From Piscinibacter lacus (lineage in GTDB: Bacteria; Pseudomonadota; Gammaproteobacteria; Burkholderiales; Burkholderiaceae_C): a DNA stretch of 64,000 bases. Made by a program: the position numbers and the translations under genes. Positions 23,361 through 31,904 of the stretch are shown piece after piece. Each line of letters opens with the position of its first letter. The first letter of the stretch is position 1. Location: the NCBI RefSeq assembly GCF_016735685.1, contig NZ_JAERRA010000001.1, positions 2,170,001 through 2,234,000 of the forward strand. Direction: 5' to 3'. Below the pieces are notes generated by a model. It saw only the letters and a program-made list of their open reading frames with translations. It was not told the origin of the DNA and made no database searches.

Positions 23361-25246
23361 AAGAAAGGGGCGCGACGGCTGCAAACGCCGATCAGCAGCA
23401 GCGAGCCGCTGGCGGCAATGCCGCTGCGGAACATCACGCGCAGGTTGCTCTGCACCTGGTTGTTGCTGGCCGTGTTGTCGTGCGCCTCGCGGGCATGCAG
23501 CAGGCCGGTGAAGGCCGGCAGTGCATCGGCATCGCGGATGTTCGAGACCAGCACGCCGATGCGGGCGCTCATCGTGGCGTTGTCGCGCGGGTTGGCGCTG
23601 ACGCGGATGCTCTGGTGGTCCACACCCGTCATGCCGGTGATGCCTTCGGCATAGGCCAGCAGCTCATGCACCATGCGGCCGGGCGAAATGGCGCCCGTGC
23701 TGGTGAAGGTGCGGTTCAGGTTGAACGTGGTGTTGGCCGTGGGCGTGCCACCGAAGGCGCAGCGCACCACCGGCAACGGCGCCGGCAGGCCCAGGGCGGC
23801 AGCCGCCGCCGCGTTCGATTCGGCCGTGAAGGTGACGTTCAGCCCGTTCAAGGTGCCGGTGAGCGCCCAGCCATCGGGCGGCGTGCCGGTGACGGTGCCG
23901 CCCGTGGCGCTGACGGTGCCGCCCAGCGCCCGGAAGCGGCCCTGCGCCCCCAGGATGTTGCCGCGCGGGAAGCTGGCACCCCAGGCCCCGCCGCTGCTGA
24001 GGCTGTCGAAGTGCTCGCGGCGGCGGAAGGCTCGCTCGGCCAGCGGCAGGATGGCCTTGCCCTTCTGGAACATGCCGAACACCGAGCCGTGCAGGCCGTC
24101 GTAGGTGACGGCGCCCACCGTGTTGGTGGCCTGGCCGATGGGGGTGTAGCCGGCGTTGGCCGGGTCCAGCCAATACCGCTCGGGGCTGACGTACACCATC
24201 TGCGTGCGGGTGCGCGCCATGTCCTGGTAGCCCGCATTGGTGGCCCAGGCGCGGGCCGTGGTGCCGGCGCCGCCCGTGGTGGGGTCGATGCCCCACACCC
24301 ACAGCAGGCGGCCGCCCGCGGCGACGAAGGCGTCGTAATAGGTCTTGACGTTGGCAATGGTCTGCTCGGCCGTCAAGGTGTTGTCGTTGGTGCCGATGGT
24401 GAGGAAGACGTCCACCGAGCGGTGGCCGGCCGCCTTGGCCGCGGCGATGGCGTTGACCAGATCCGTCTGGCGCGCAGCGCTGAGGATGCCCGAGGGGCTG
24501 GCCGCGTTGTCCGACGACACGCTGCCGCCCTGGCCGATGTGGCGGAACCACGCAAAGTCCAGCGGCTGCTGGGCGCTGGCCCAGATCAGGCCCTCGATCG
24601 ATTCCTGGCTCTTGCTGTCGCCGTCGGACACGATGGCGACCGTTTCCTCGGCACCGGGGTAGTACACGGCCAGCTCGACCCGCTGGGCATCGCGCTGCGC
24701 AGGCGTCAGGGGGCCGGAGGTGGCGCCGCTGGGCGGATCGACCCACTGCGTGTCGAAGCTGGTGGCGCTGGCCTTGGCCAACACCTGCCCCATAGCGCCA
24801 CCTGCCGGCACGCCCGGCCCGGCTGGGCCGGTTGGGCCCGTGGAGCCAGCCGGCCCGGCAGGACCCGTACCCCCCGCCGGGCCAGTCGGCCCCGTGGGAC
24901 CGGTCGGCCCCACGCCGCCACCACCACCCGCCTCAGCCCGAGCCGCGAAGGCCGAATGCAGCACCACCGACACCACCGCCGCCGCGGTGAAGGCCACCGC
25001 CGCGCCCGTGCTGCTGGCAACCAGCGTGCCGCGGCTGAGCGTGCGGGTGGCGTGGTTGTAGACGCAGTCATCGCGCGTCTCCCAGGCCGTGCCCTCGGTG
25101 ATGCTGATGCCCAGGCTGAGGCCGTTGTGCGCAGCGCCCAGCGTGACAACGGGCTCACCGGCCGGGGCCGCGCCCACGGCCAGGGCGCCTGTGGCACCCG
25201 GCGCGGCGGTGAGGAGGAACTTGACGTGGTCGAGGTGAGCAGTCAT
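23357..25246 (-). CDS. collagen-like SGNH/GDSL hydrolase in the capsid module (first paralogue)
   Basis: 629 residues in three parts. Residues 1-105: a module seen at the N-terminus of many virion proteins (WETRDDCVYNHATRTLSRGTL, then SSTGAAVAF), probably for virion attachment. Residues 112-148: about a dozen Gly-x-Thr/Ala/Pro triplets, a collagen-like triple-helical stalk. Residues 190-400: SGNH hydrolase with block I VSDGDSKSQ (S211), block III TIGTNDNTLT (G285, N287, D288) and block V TYDGLHGSVF (D383, H386). The C-terminal 230 residues are shared with the paralogue at 21768. The operon position, right after major capsid, points to a trimeric capsid fibre or decoration with esterase activity. 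Confidence 0.8.
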   Translation of the reverse strand: MTAHLDHVKFLLTAAPGATGALAVGAAPAGEPVVTLGAAHNGLSLGISITEGTAWETRDDCVYNHATRTLSRGTLVASSTGAAVAFTAAAVVSVVLHSAFAARAEAGGGGGVGPTGPTGPTGPAGGTGPAGPAGSTGPTGPAGPGVPAGGAMGQVLAKASATSFDTQWVDPPSGATSGPLTPAQRDAQRVELAVYYPGAEETVAIVSDGDSKSQESIEGLIWASAQQPLDFAWFRHIGQGGSVSSDNAASPSGILSAARQTDLVNAIAAAKAAGHRSVDVFLTIGTNDNTLTAEQTIANVKTYYDAFVAAGGRLLWVWGIDPTTGGAGTTARAWATNAGYQDMARTRTQMVYVSPERYWLDPANAGYTPIGQATNTVGAVTYDGLHGSVFGMFQKGKAILPLAERAFRRREHFDSLSSGGAWGASFPRGNILGAQGRFRALGGTVSATGGTVTGTPPDGWALTGTLNGLNVTFTAESNAAAAAALGLPAPLPVVRCAFGGTPTANTTFNLNRTFTSTGAISPGRMVHELLAYAEGITGMTGVDHQSIRVSANPRDNATMSARIGVLVSNIRDADALPAFTGLLHAREAHDNTASNNQVQSNLRVMFRSGIAASGSLLLIGVCSRRAPFL

Positions 25247-25285
25247 GGCGGGTGGGGGCGTGGTGGGCGGGCGGCGGCTGGTGGC

Positions 25286-25636
25286 TTAGCTCAGCTCGGC
25301 CAACTCGGCGTGCAGGTCGGCCAGACGACGCTGCAAGGCGGTGCGGGTGGGCTCGTCCTGCTCGGGCTTGTCCAGCAGGGCTTGCGCCTCGGCAATCTGC
25401 ACGCGCAGATCGTCGGCGCGCTTGGCGCGCGCCGCGGCAGCCAGCTCGATGGCGCTGCGCACGGTGGTGGCACCCTGGGTGCGGGCGTAATCGACGGCAT
25501 CGCGGTGCGGATCGATGCTGCCGTCCTTGGCCAGCTGCTCGATGAGATCGGCCGTGGCCTCCAGGATGTCGCCGGGCTTGACGCCGTGGTGCGGCAGCGA
25601 GAACAGCACGCGGGCCAGCTTGAGCTTGTTGCTCAT
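25286..25636 (-). CDS. small helical head-module protein of unknown function
   Basis: 116 residues, MSNKLKLARVLFSLPHHGVKPGDILEATADL onward, almost entirely helical with a coiled-coil C-terminal half (IAEAQALLDKPEQDEPTRTALQRRLADLHAEL). It follows the capsid gene by 75 nt and precedes the SGNH gene by 39 nt. In related phages a small protein at this place can be a head decoration or assembly factor; nothing in the sequence decides this. Confidence 0.6.
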   Translation of the reverse strand: MSNKLKLARVLFSLPHHGVKPGDILEATADLIEQLAKDGSIDPHRDAVDYARTQGATTVRSAIELAAAARAKRADDLRVQIAEAQALLDKPEQDEPTRTALQRRLADLHAELAELS

Positions 25637-25711
25637 GGTGTGAACTCCAGTCAGTGGTAGGTGGGCACTGCAGGGCGCCGGCCGGCCGCTGCCAGGCCGG
25701 CGCCGTGCTTA

Positions 25712-26965
25712 TCAGCTGGCGCTGTGCTGGTAGGCCTTGACGGCGCCGCCTGCGTCGACCAGGTTGCCGCCCATGCGGTTGAAGGCCACGAAGCCCACCT
25801 GACCCTTGAGGGTGTAGGCGCTGTCCGTCATGCGGAAGAGCGTGGTGTCCGAGACGCGGCGCCAGCGGTACTTGCTGAACACGCCGAACAGGATGGAACG
25901 GGCATTGGCAGCCGGGGCCGCCATGTCGTTGTTGACGTAGATCCGGCGGTTCAGCAGCCGATCCGGGGCGCCACCAGGGTTGCCGGCTTCATAGCCAGGC
26001 GCAAAGATGGGGCGGCCTTGGCTGTCCTTGATCTTGCGCAGCATGCGCAGGGACTGGTCGTTCACCATGAAGCCCACGCCAGGCATGGCCCGGTAGATCG
26101 GGTCGACGCTGTGCTCCAGGTCGACGAGGTCATCGTAGGTGCAGGTCAGCGTCTGGCCGGTGGCGCCCGTCTTGCCCACGGTGGCGGCGGGCACGATGCC
26201 GCGCGGCTGGCCGGTGCCGGTGCCCAGAGAGGCGTGCTTGTTGGCAATGCGGCCCAGGCGCATGGCGATCAGGTCCCGCACATAGGCCTCGATGTCCAGG
26301 AAGCTGTCCTGCAGCAGCTCGAAGGGCACCGCGATCGACTTGGAGCTGTACTTGTAGACCGACACGCCGACGTTGCCGAAGGTGGTGTCGGCCGCCGAGG
26401 TGGGCTGGTTCTCACCGACGATCTCGCCCTCTTCGGAGGTGGCATCGGCCGTGGGGAAGTTCATCACCGCACCGCTGGAGGTGGTCATGACGGTGCAGGC
26501 CTCCATCAGGCCGCCGTAGGATTTCATGGCGCTTTCGAGCGTGCGGTCGTACTCGGTCGCCACCGTGAAGCCACCCTCGGTGCTGGTGGTGGTGCTCATC
26601 ACGTTGCGGATGTCGGGCGTGATGCGCGCCTGAAGGGCCTGACGCTGCTCCTGGCTGAGCGCACTGAGGCCGCCGCCCAGGAAGGCGCGCATGGCGTTGC
26701 CTTCCTCGCGGTTGCCGTGGGCACCGGGGGTGCGGGTGTGGCGGTTGCGCAGATCGTCGGTGTCGATCTCTTCGCCGGCCAGGTTGGACAGGCGGACTTC
26801 GCGGGCGATCTCGGCATCGATCTGCTCGACCTCGGCCAGCACCGCGTCAAGCGCGGCTGCGTCCTCGGCCGGCATGCGCTTGTCGGCCGGGTACTTGGCG
26901 TTGATCTCGGCGGCCATCTTGGCCTTGGCGTTGCGGCGCTCGCGCAGTTGAGCGAGTTTGCTCAT
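25712..26965 (-). CDS. major capsid protein (HK97 fold)
   Basis: 417 residues. The first about 100 are a charged coiled-coil delta domain acting as internal scaffold (LRERRNAKAKMAAEINAKYP, VLAEVEQIDAEIAREVRL), expected to be removed by the protease encoded next door. The rest is the HK97 fold: MSTTTSTEGGFTVATEYDRTLES, VSVYKYSSKSIAVPFELLQDS, YDDLVDLEHSVDPIYRAMPGVGFMVND and DTTLFRMTDSAYTLKGQVGF. AAAGGAAGAG upstream is a good ribosome binding site. An intrinsic terminator lies just upstream of this gene inside the operon. Confidence 0.94.
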   Translation of the reverse strand: MSKLAQLRERRNAKAKMAAEINAKYPADKRMPAEDAAALDAVLAEVEQIDAEIAREVRLSNLAGEEIDTDDLRNRHTRTPGAHGNREEGNAMRAFLGGGLSALSQEQRQALQARITPDIRNVMSTTTSTEGGFTVATEYDRTLESAMKSYGGLMEACTVMTTSSGAVMNFPTADATSEEGEIVGENQPTSAADTTFGNVGVSVYKYSSKSIAVPFELLQDSFLDIEAYVRDLIAMRLGRIANKHASLGTGTGQPRGIVPAATVGKTGATGQTLTCTYDDLVDLEHSVDPIYRAMPGVGFMVNDQSLRMLRKIKDSQGRPIFAPGYEAGNPGGAPDRLLNRRIYVNNDMAAPAANARSILFGVFSKYRWRRVSDTTLFRMTDSAYTLKGQVGFVAFNRMGGNLVDAGGAVKAYQHSAS

Positions 26966-26983
26966 GGGCTCTTCCTTTCAGGC

Positions 26984-27010
26984 AAAAAAAAGGCCCGCAC
27001 GCAGCGGGCC
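26984..27010 (-). terminator. intrinsic terminator between protease and capsid genes
   Basis: Minus-strand stem GGCCCGC/GCGGGCC (7 bp, 5-nt loop TGCGT) followed by eight T, then the capsid ribosome binding site. Strong by rule, yet inside the head operon, so late transcripts must read through, be antiterminated, or be processed here. Confidence 0.82.
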
Positions 27011-27031
27011 CGAGGCATCAGCGCGAGGGCG

Positions 27032-27844
27032 CTAGATGGTGGAGGCGACGCGCGCCATGCAGGCCAGGCGCTGGCGCTGGCGGGCACGGTGCTCGTCGCT
27101 GACAAGGGGTTCGCCGGCTGCCGCCGGTGCAGGCGCCTGCGCAGGCTTGGCGGCGTGCGGGGGGCGCAAGTAGGCCGAGAGATTCCAGGCGCCGGGGGCG
27201 GCCTGGTCCTGAGCCGATTCATCGGCGCGCGGGGCGCCCTCGGCCAGGCGGTCCGCGAAACCAAGCTCGACGGCCTCGGTGCCGGTGAACCAGGTCTCGG
27301 CGCGCATCCAGTCCAGGATCTGCTGCGCCGGCTGGCCGGTGCGGTCGGCATAGGTATCGACCAGCGTGCCGTCGATCTTGCCGAGCACGGCAGCCGTGGC
27401 CATGAGGTCGTCCTCGTTGCCCCAGGCCACGGACCAGGCCTTGTGAATCATCATCATGGCGCCCTTGGGCATCACGATCTCGTCGGATGCCATCACCAGG
27501 AAGCTGGCGGCGCTGGCGGCCAGACCGTCGATGTGGGCCACCACGCGGGCCGGGTGTTCGCGCAGGGCCTGCTCGATGGCGCGGGCCGCGAACACGCTGC
27601 CGCCCGGGCTGTTGACGCGCAGGTGGATGGTGCTGGCCGTGATGTCACGCAGGGCGCGCACCACGGGTTCGGCGGCCACACCGCCGAACCACTCGGCCAT
27701 CTGTGCGTCGTCGACGATGGCGTCGTAGATCAGCACCTCGGCGGCGTCGGCCTCGGCCTGCAGGCGGACCTCGAAGCGGCGGCCTTGCACGCTGCGGTTG
27801 TCGGCCAGCAGCTGCAGGTAGCGATTGCGAATGGGCAGGGGCAT
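27032..27844 (-). CDS. prohead serine protease, ClpP type
   Basis: 270 residues. It is the ClpP-like (S14/S49) kind of prohead protease rather than the herpesvirus-like U35 kind: NSPGGSVFAARAIEQAL, then GLAASAASFLVMASDEI with nucleophile S111, and MMMIHKAWS with H134, followed by the catalytic-acid region. It should clip the capsid delta domain during maturation. The C-terminal 50 residues are Ala/Pro-rich and could serve as a scaffold part. Position between portal and capsid is the classic one. Confidence 0.93.
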   Translation of the reverse strand: MPLPIRNRYLQLLADNRSVQGRRFEVRLQAEADAAEVLIYDAIVDDAQMAEWFGGVAAEPVVRALRDITASTIHLRVNSPGGSVFAARAIEQALREHPARVVAHIDGLAASAASFLVMASDEIVMPKGAMMMIHKAWSVAWGNEDDLMATAAVLGKIDGTLVDTYADRTGQPAQQILDWMRAETWFTGTEAVELGFADRLAEGAPRADESAQDQAAPGAWNLSAYLRPPHAAKPAQAPAPAAAGEPLVSDEHRARQRQRLACMARVASTI

Positions 27845-27853
27845 GCTTGCCTT

Positions 27854-29140
27854 TCAGGGCGCCGGGGTCGGCTCTTGCGGTTGCGGGGTGGGCTGGCCCG
27901 CGGCCGAGGGGTTGGCCACCAGGTCCTTGGGGCCCATGTTCTCGATGCGGCGCACGTCCTCGGCGTCCATCCACGGCTGTTCGCCGGCGCGGCCCATGGC
28001 AATGCGGTAGGCCTCGTACCGGCTCTTCAAGTCGCCACGCTCCAAGGCTGCGGTGACGTGTTCCACGAAGTAGCGCTGCCGGCTGGGCCACAGCTTGGCG
28101 TTCAGCTCTTGCGCCAAGGGCACCAGGTAGCGCATCAGCGTGTAGCGCACGAAGCCCAGGCCGAGCTGTTCGATGCCCGTGCCCCAGGCGGTGGCTTGCT
28201 GCATGTGGCCGATCAGAACCGGCGGCACACCAAACATGCGGCAGATCTCCTCCACCGAGAACAAGCGGCTGGGCATGAGCGCAGCGTCCTGCGGCGTCAT
28301 GGTCAGCTTCTCGGCCTCCACCCCACCGCTCAGCACCACCGGCAGCCGGCTGCCGGCGTACTTGGCGGCGAACTGGTTGCGCAGCTGGTCGACCTGTGCG
28401 TCGCTCAGCTTGCCGGCAGCCTTCAGGATGATGTCGGCCGTCATCCCTTCGGAGAAGAACTTGCCACTGAATCGCTCGGAAGCCAGGGCTGTGCCGATGG
28501 CCTCCCGGGCGTTGTAGGTGATGAGCGACGGGCTGCAGAGGCCGTCGAAGCCCGGGCCGGGCAGATGAATGACATCGGCCGCATCGAGCGTGACGGCCGC
28601 ACCATCGCCGGGCGTGTAGCGGTAGAGGCGCTCACCCTTGCGATCAGGGTTCCAGAAGGGGCGCACGTACAGCGGGTTGAGCGGCTCCCATCCGATGACG
28701 CGGCTGCTGATCGGCGACGGACGCAGCAGCCTGGCGAACCCGGCGCCGTGGAAATGCCGACTGCGGATCAGGTACTGCACCGCGTCGAAGCTGGTCCAGG
28801 CCTCGCAGGCGCGCTCATTGAACAGCCACCACCATTCGTGCCTGACCGGGCGGCGCTGGCCATCGTCGCCGCGCTCATAGAAGCCCAAGGGCAGGCCCGC
28901 GATCGCGCCCGAGATCAGAGCATCGCAGGCATAGACGGTACTGACCCGCTCGGCCGTGTTGACCGTCACCCGCTCCCCGCTGGCCGTGCGGCTGCCCAAG
29001 CCCAACAGCTCGGCCAGATCAGACGCGGTCAAGCCCGTCACCGGCTCTTGCGTGGAGGCCACTGGAGCAGCGAAGGCAGGCTCGTGCCGAGCCGCATCGG
29101 GCAGGTCACGGCCCAGGCCAAACATCTGTGCGAGTCCCAT
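27854..29140 (-). CDS. phage portal protein (HK97 family)
   Basis: 428 residues, typical for HK97-type portals. Conserved segments: VNTAERVSTVYACDALISGAIAGLPLGFYERG, EAWTSFDAVQYLIRSRHFHGAGFARLLR, EPLNPLYVRPFWNPD, and VEEICRMFGVPPVLIGHMQQATAWGTGIEQLGLGFVRYTL. It forms the dodecameric DNA channel at one capsid vertex. It starts 3 nt past the terminase stop and ends 9 nt before the protease start. Confidence 0.95.
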   Translation of the reverse strand: MGLAQMFGLGRDLPDAARHEPAFAAPVASTQEPVTGLTASDLAELLGLGSRTASGERVTVNTAERVSTVYACDALISGAIAGLPLGFYERGDDGQRRPVRHEWWWLFNERACEAWTSFDAVQYLIRSRHFHGAGFARLLRPSPISSRVIGWEPLNPLYVRPFWNPDRKGERLYRYTPGDGAAVTLDAADVIHLPGPGFDGLCSPSLITYNAREAIGTALASERFSGKFFSEGMTADIILKAAGKLSDAQVDQLRNQFAAKYAGSRLPVVLSGGVEAEKLTMTPQDAALMPSRLFSVEEICRMFGVPPVLIGHMQQATAWGTGIEQLGLGFVRYTLMRYLVPLAQELNAKLWPSRQRYFVEHVTAALERGDLKSRYEAYRIAMGRAGEQPWMDAEDVRRIENMGPKDLVANPSAAGQPTPQPQEPTPAP

Positions 29141-29143
29141 GGG

Positions 29144-30844
29144 TCACCGATCGAGAGAGATGAGCTCGGGCCCGGCAGCACCAGGCGCCACCGCGCGGCT
29201 GAGCGCCGTGCACAGCGCGCTGATGCCGTCAATGCGCCCGTTCGGCCGGCTGCGGCGCTTGTCCGGCCGGAAGTTTTCGTTGCTGTCCATGAGCAGTGCG
29301 GTGTTGTCCGCGCAGTAGCGCAGCACGGGGTTGCCGCCGTGGTGCAGGCGCCTGCCGTACACCAGCAGTTCCAGCTGCTTGGCACCGCCGCCCACACCTT
29401 GGGTGGTCTGCTGCACTTCGACCATGGGCACGCCGGCATCCATCAGCTCGGTGGTGGTGGACTGGGCATTCCAGCGGTCGTACCCGATCTCCACCACGTC
29501 GAACAGCACGCAGGCCTGCTGCACGGTGCGCTTGACGGGCAAGTAGTCCACCACGTCACCCGGGGTGACGGTGAGCCAGCCCGCCTCGGCCCAGCGTTTG
29601 TAGGGGGCGCGGTCGTCGCCCTCGTCTTCGTCCAGCTTGGCCTGCGGGGCCCAGAAGTGGCACAGGACCCGCCAGGGCTCGTCGTCAGCATCGGGCGGGA
29701 ACACCAGCACGAAGGCGGTGAGGTCGCGCGTCGAGCTGAGGTCCAGGCCGCCGTAGCAGCGCCGGCCGGCCAGGTGCTCGGGCAGCACGGGCGCAGCGCA
29801 TTGGTCCCACACCCGCATGTCGAACCAGCCGCCTTCCTGGCCGACAAAGATGTTGAGGTCCTTCGTCAGGAAGTTGGCACGCGCACTGGGCAGCGCCTGG
29901 GCCTTGCGGGCCTGGGTCTGCATGTGGTGCAGGGTCTTGATCGTGCCCAGGCCCGGGTTGGCTTTGCGCCAGGTGGCCAGGGTGTAGGGGTCGTCCCCCT
30001 CGTCCGCTGCGTACCAGTAGCCGAAGAAGCTGTCGTCCTCGATCTCTCCCTTGAGCACGCGCTTGAGGTAGTCCAGCAGCTCGGTGCAGATGCCGTCAAG
30101 GATCCAGCCCGCCGTGGTGATAGCGCTGAGCAGGGGCTGCCGCCGGGCGCCCAGCGCGCTTTCCATCACGTCCCACAGGCCACGGGTCTTCTGCGCATGC
30201 AGCTCGTCGAACAGGATGGCGTGAGGGTTGAGGCCATCCAGCGCGTCGTCGTTGGCAGGCAGCGGGCGGAAGAGCGCGACATGGTCCAGCCACATGGCTT
30301 CCTGGTTCTTGCCCTCCATCAGCTTGATGCACCGCTGCAGCCGAGGCGACTGGCGCAGCCAGCGGCGCACGTTGGCGGCGGCCGGCGCATACACCGTCAT
30401 GGCCTGTTCGCGCGTGGTGCCAAGTGCGTATACCTCGGCCCCAGCCTCGCCATCCATCATCCACAGGTAGGCGCCTTGAGGGGCTTTCCAGGTGGACTTC
30501 CCATTCTTTCGGGGCACACCCTCCAGGCCCCGCTGAAACCGCCTCGGGCCCCCGGGGCCGAGCTTCCAGCCGTAGAGCACCACGGTCCAGAAGCGCTGCC
30601 ATGGGTCGAGCAGGATGGGCTCGCCCGCCTGGCTGCCCTTCACGTGCCGGAACCACCGCTCGATGAACTGCACCACGTGCAGGCCTGCAGCAGGGTCGAA
30701 GTGCAAGCCGCGCGCCGGGCCCTCGACCAGGTCGCGGTAGTGACGCAGCACGGCACGCCACACCCACTCGCCCACGGCGATCTCGCCGCGCAGCACCGGC
30801 AGGCCGTAATCCAGATCCCAGCTGGCGGGCTGCGCAGGCGTCAG
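29144..30844 (-). CDS. terminase large subunit
   Basis: ATPase-nuclease motor for DNA packaging, YmfN/HK97-like. With the start used here (566 residues) the Walker A is VPRKNGKST at about 110-118, Walker B HAILFDELHA at about 208-217, and the nuclease opens with CYGGLDLSSTRDLTAF. No ATG, GTG or TTG exists in frame between the small-subunit gene end and the conserved region; the best candidate is CTG at 30844, which forms a CTGA overlap with the terS stop like the ATGA/GTGA overlaps elsewhere. The alternatives are an internal GTG just after residue 15 or an upstream start within terS. The body of the gene is certain, the exact start is not. Confidence 0.9.
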   Translation of the reverse strand: MTPAQPASWDLDYGLPVLRGEIAVGEWVWRAVLRHYRDLVEGPARGLHFDPAAGLHVVQFIERWFRHVKGSQAGEPILLDPWQRFWTVVLYGWKLGPGGPRRFQRGLEGVPRKNGKSTWKAPQGAYLWMMDGEAGAEVYALGTTREQAMTVYAPAAANVRRWLRQSPRLQRCIKLMEGKNQEAMWLDHVALFRPLPANDDALDGLNPHAILFDELHAQKTRGLWDVMESALGARRQPLLSAITTAGWILDGICTELLDYLKRVLKGEIEDDSFFGYWYAADEGDDPYTLATWRKANPGLGTIKTLHHMQTQARKAQALPSARANFLTKDLNIFVGQEGGWFDMRVWDQCAAPVLPEHLAGRRCYGGLDLSSTRDLTAFVLVFPPDADDEPWRVLCHFWAPQAKLDEDEGDDRAPYKRWAEAGWLTVTPGDVVDYLPVKRTVQQACVLFDVVEIGYDRWNAQSTTTELMDAGVPMVEVQQTTQGVGGGAKQLELLVYGRRLHHGGNPVLRYCADNTALLMDSNENFRPDKRRSRPNGRIDGISALCTALSRAVAPGAAGPELISLDR

Positions 30845-31302
30845 TGATGCGAGCTGCGCGCGGGTGAGCTTGCGGCGTGACCCACCAGCTCGCCGAAGAG
30901 ATCGTCCTGCCGGTTGTCGACGCCGGCCTCCTTGCGCACTCGGGTCAGCGACGGGATGGTCAGGCAACACTTCGGCAGCCATTGGCCAAGCTCCATCTTG
31001 AGGCGCTTCTCGTCCTCCGCCCAGGGCGTCGGCGAATGCCAGCCACTTCGGGCCTGCTGCGTCCGGCCCTCGTCCTCGCACTTGCGCACCGCGACCAGCC
31101 AGTCCGCGTAGGTCCGCACGATCACGGCCAGGGGCAGTGCGGCGGTCAGGTGCTCGATGCCAGCCTCTCGCAGCCGCGCGCACAGGTAGTCGTATACCTC
31201 GCGCTCCTCGCTCGTCAGCCGGATCAGCGGCGGAGGGTCAGGCGAGACCACCGCAACGGCGGTGGTCGGCGCCCCCGGTTGCTTGTCGACGATGGCATCC
31301 AT
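30841..31302 (-). CDS. terminase small subunit (P27 family)
   Basis: 153 residues, starting MDAIVDKQPGAPTTA. The helical core LTSEEREVYDYLCARLREAGI, LPLAVIVRTYADWLVAVRKCEDEGR and KRLKMELGQWLPKCCLTIPSLTRVRKEAG is the P27-type small terminase that recognises phage DNA and hands it to TerL. It lies between HNH and TerL, the usual cos-phage set. The frame continues upstream to 31542 but without ribosome binding signal; AGGGACAGGAC precedes the chosen ATG. Confidence 0.88.
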   Translation of the reverse strand: MDAIVDKQPGAPTTAVAVVSPDPPPLIRLTSEEREVYDYLCARLREAGIEHLTAALPLAVIVRTYADWLVAVRKCEDEGRTQQARSGWHSPTPWAEDEKRLKMELGQWLPKCCLTIPSLTRVRKEAGVDNRQDDLFGELVGHAASSPARSSHH

Positions 31303-31423
31303 GTCCTGTCCCTTGCGCCTGGCGCAGGCTGCGCTCCCATCCCTCGAACCCCCAGGGGGGTCTTTTTCCCTCCCCGCAAAACTGTGGTTCGAGAGTCGGT
31401 TCTGTCGGTGGGGGGCTGGACTT

Positions 31424-31783
31424 TTACCGCCCCCCTCCCCTGCGTCGAGCGATGGCTCGAAGGCGCTCGACCTCGCTCTTGACCTGGTGGCAGCCGTCGC
31501 ACAGGCCCTGGGTGTTGGCCTCTTCGTCGAGGCCGCCCTCACTCAGCGGCACGATGTGATCCCGCTGCGTTGCCAGCACCTTCAGGCCCTGGCGCTCGCA
31601 GTGCACGCACCAGGGCGCACGCCGGAACAGCCTCACCCGCTGCTGGTGCAGCCACCAGCCGGCCCGCCGCTTGTGACCTTCGGGCTTGGCCCAGGCCTGC
31701 TTCGGGTGCAGCTCGCAGCGCGATCCGCCGCCGGCCACAGTCCGGCCGCACACCGTGCACGGCTTAGGCGCTGCCGTCGGCAC
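31424..31783 (-). CDS. HNH endonuclease of the packaging module
   Basis: 119 residues. RDHIVPLSEGG (D75, H76), the N90, and GLCDGCHQVKS (C95, C98, H99) form an HNH nuclease with a structural zinc site; CTVCGR at 9-12 and CVHC at 59-62 form further cysteine pairs. HNH proteins next to P27-type terminase genes are known to act with TerL in cos cleavage, so this prophage probably packages by a cos mechanism. It is the first gene after the proposed late promoter. Confidence 0.9.
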   Translation of the reverse strand: MPTAAPKPCTVCGRTVAGGGSRCELHPKQAWAKPEGHKRRAGWWLHQQRVRLFRRAPWCVHCERQGLKVLATQRDHIVPLSEGGLDEEANTQGLCDGCHQVKSEVERLRAIARRRGGGR

Positions 31784-31802
31784 GATGGCAGCGCAGAAAG
31801 CG

Positions 31803-31837
31803 GTGCGGCCGACGCTCTTTCAAGCAGTCGGCCGCAC
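31803..31837 (-). terminator. tR'-like hairpin between late promoter and first late gene
   Basis: Perfect 11-bp stem (GTGCGGCCGAC/GTCGGCCGCAC) with a 13-nt loop, followed on the minus strand by the weak pyrimidine run CGCTTTCTG. It sits about 70 bp downstream of the promoter 31905-31932 and 20 nt upstream of the HNH start, the place of a Q-dependent terminator. Confidence 0.55.
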
Positions 31838-31904
31838 CCAACACCCCAGGAGTCACCTCGAACGTGAACCGCCGGGAACCCGCAAAAGCCCCCAGCGTGC
31901 CTGC

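Noticed and set aside
23270..25660. Plus-strand GAGAG-rich frame as a possible silk-like or fibroin protein
   Set aside because: It is antisense to the Pro-Ala and collagen-like coding repeats of the minus-strand genes.
25661..30847. 1728-codon plus-strand frame across capsid, protease, portal and terminase
   Set aside because: Antisense shadow caused by strong third-position GC bias; the minus-strand genes are unmistakable.
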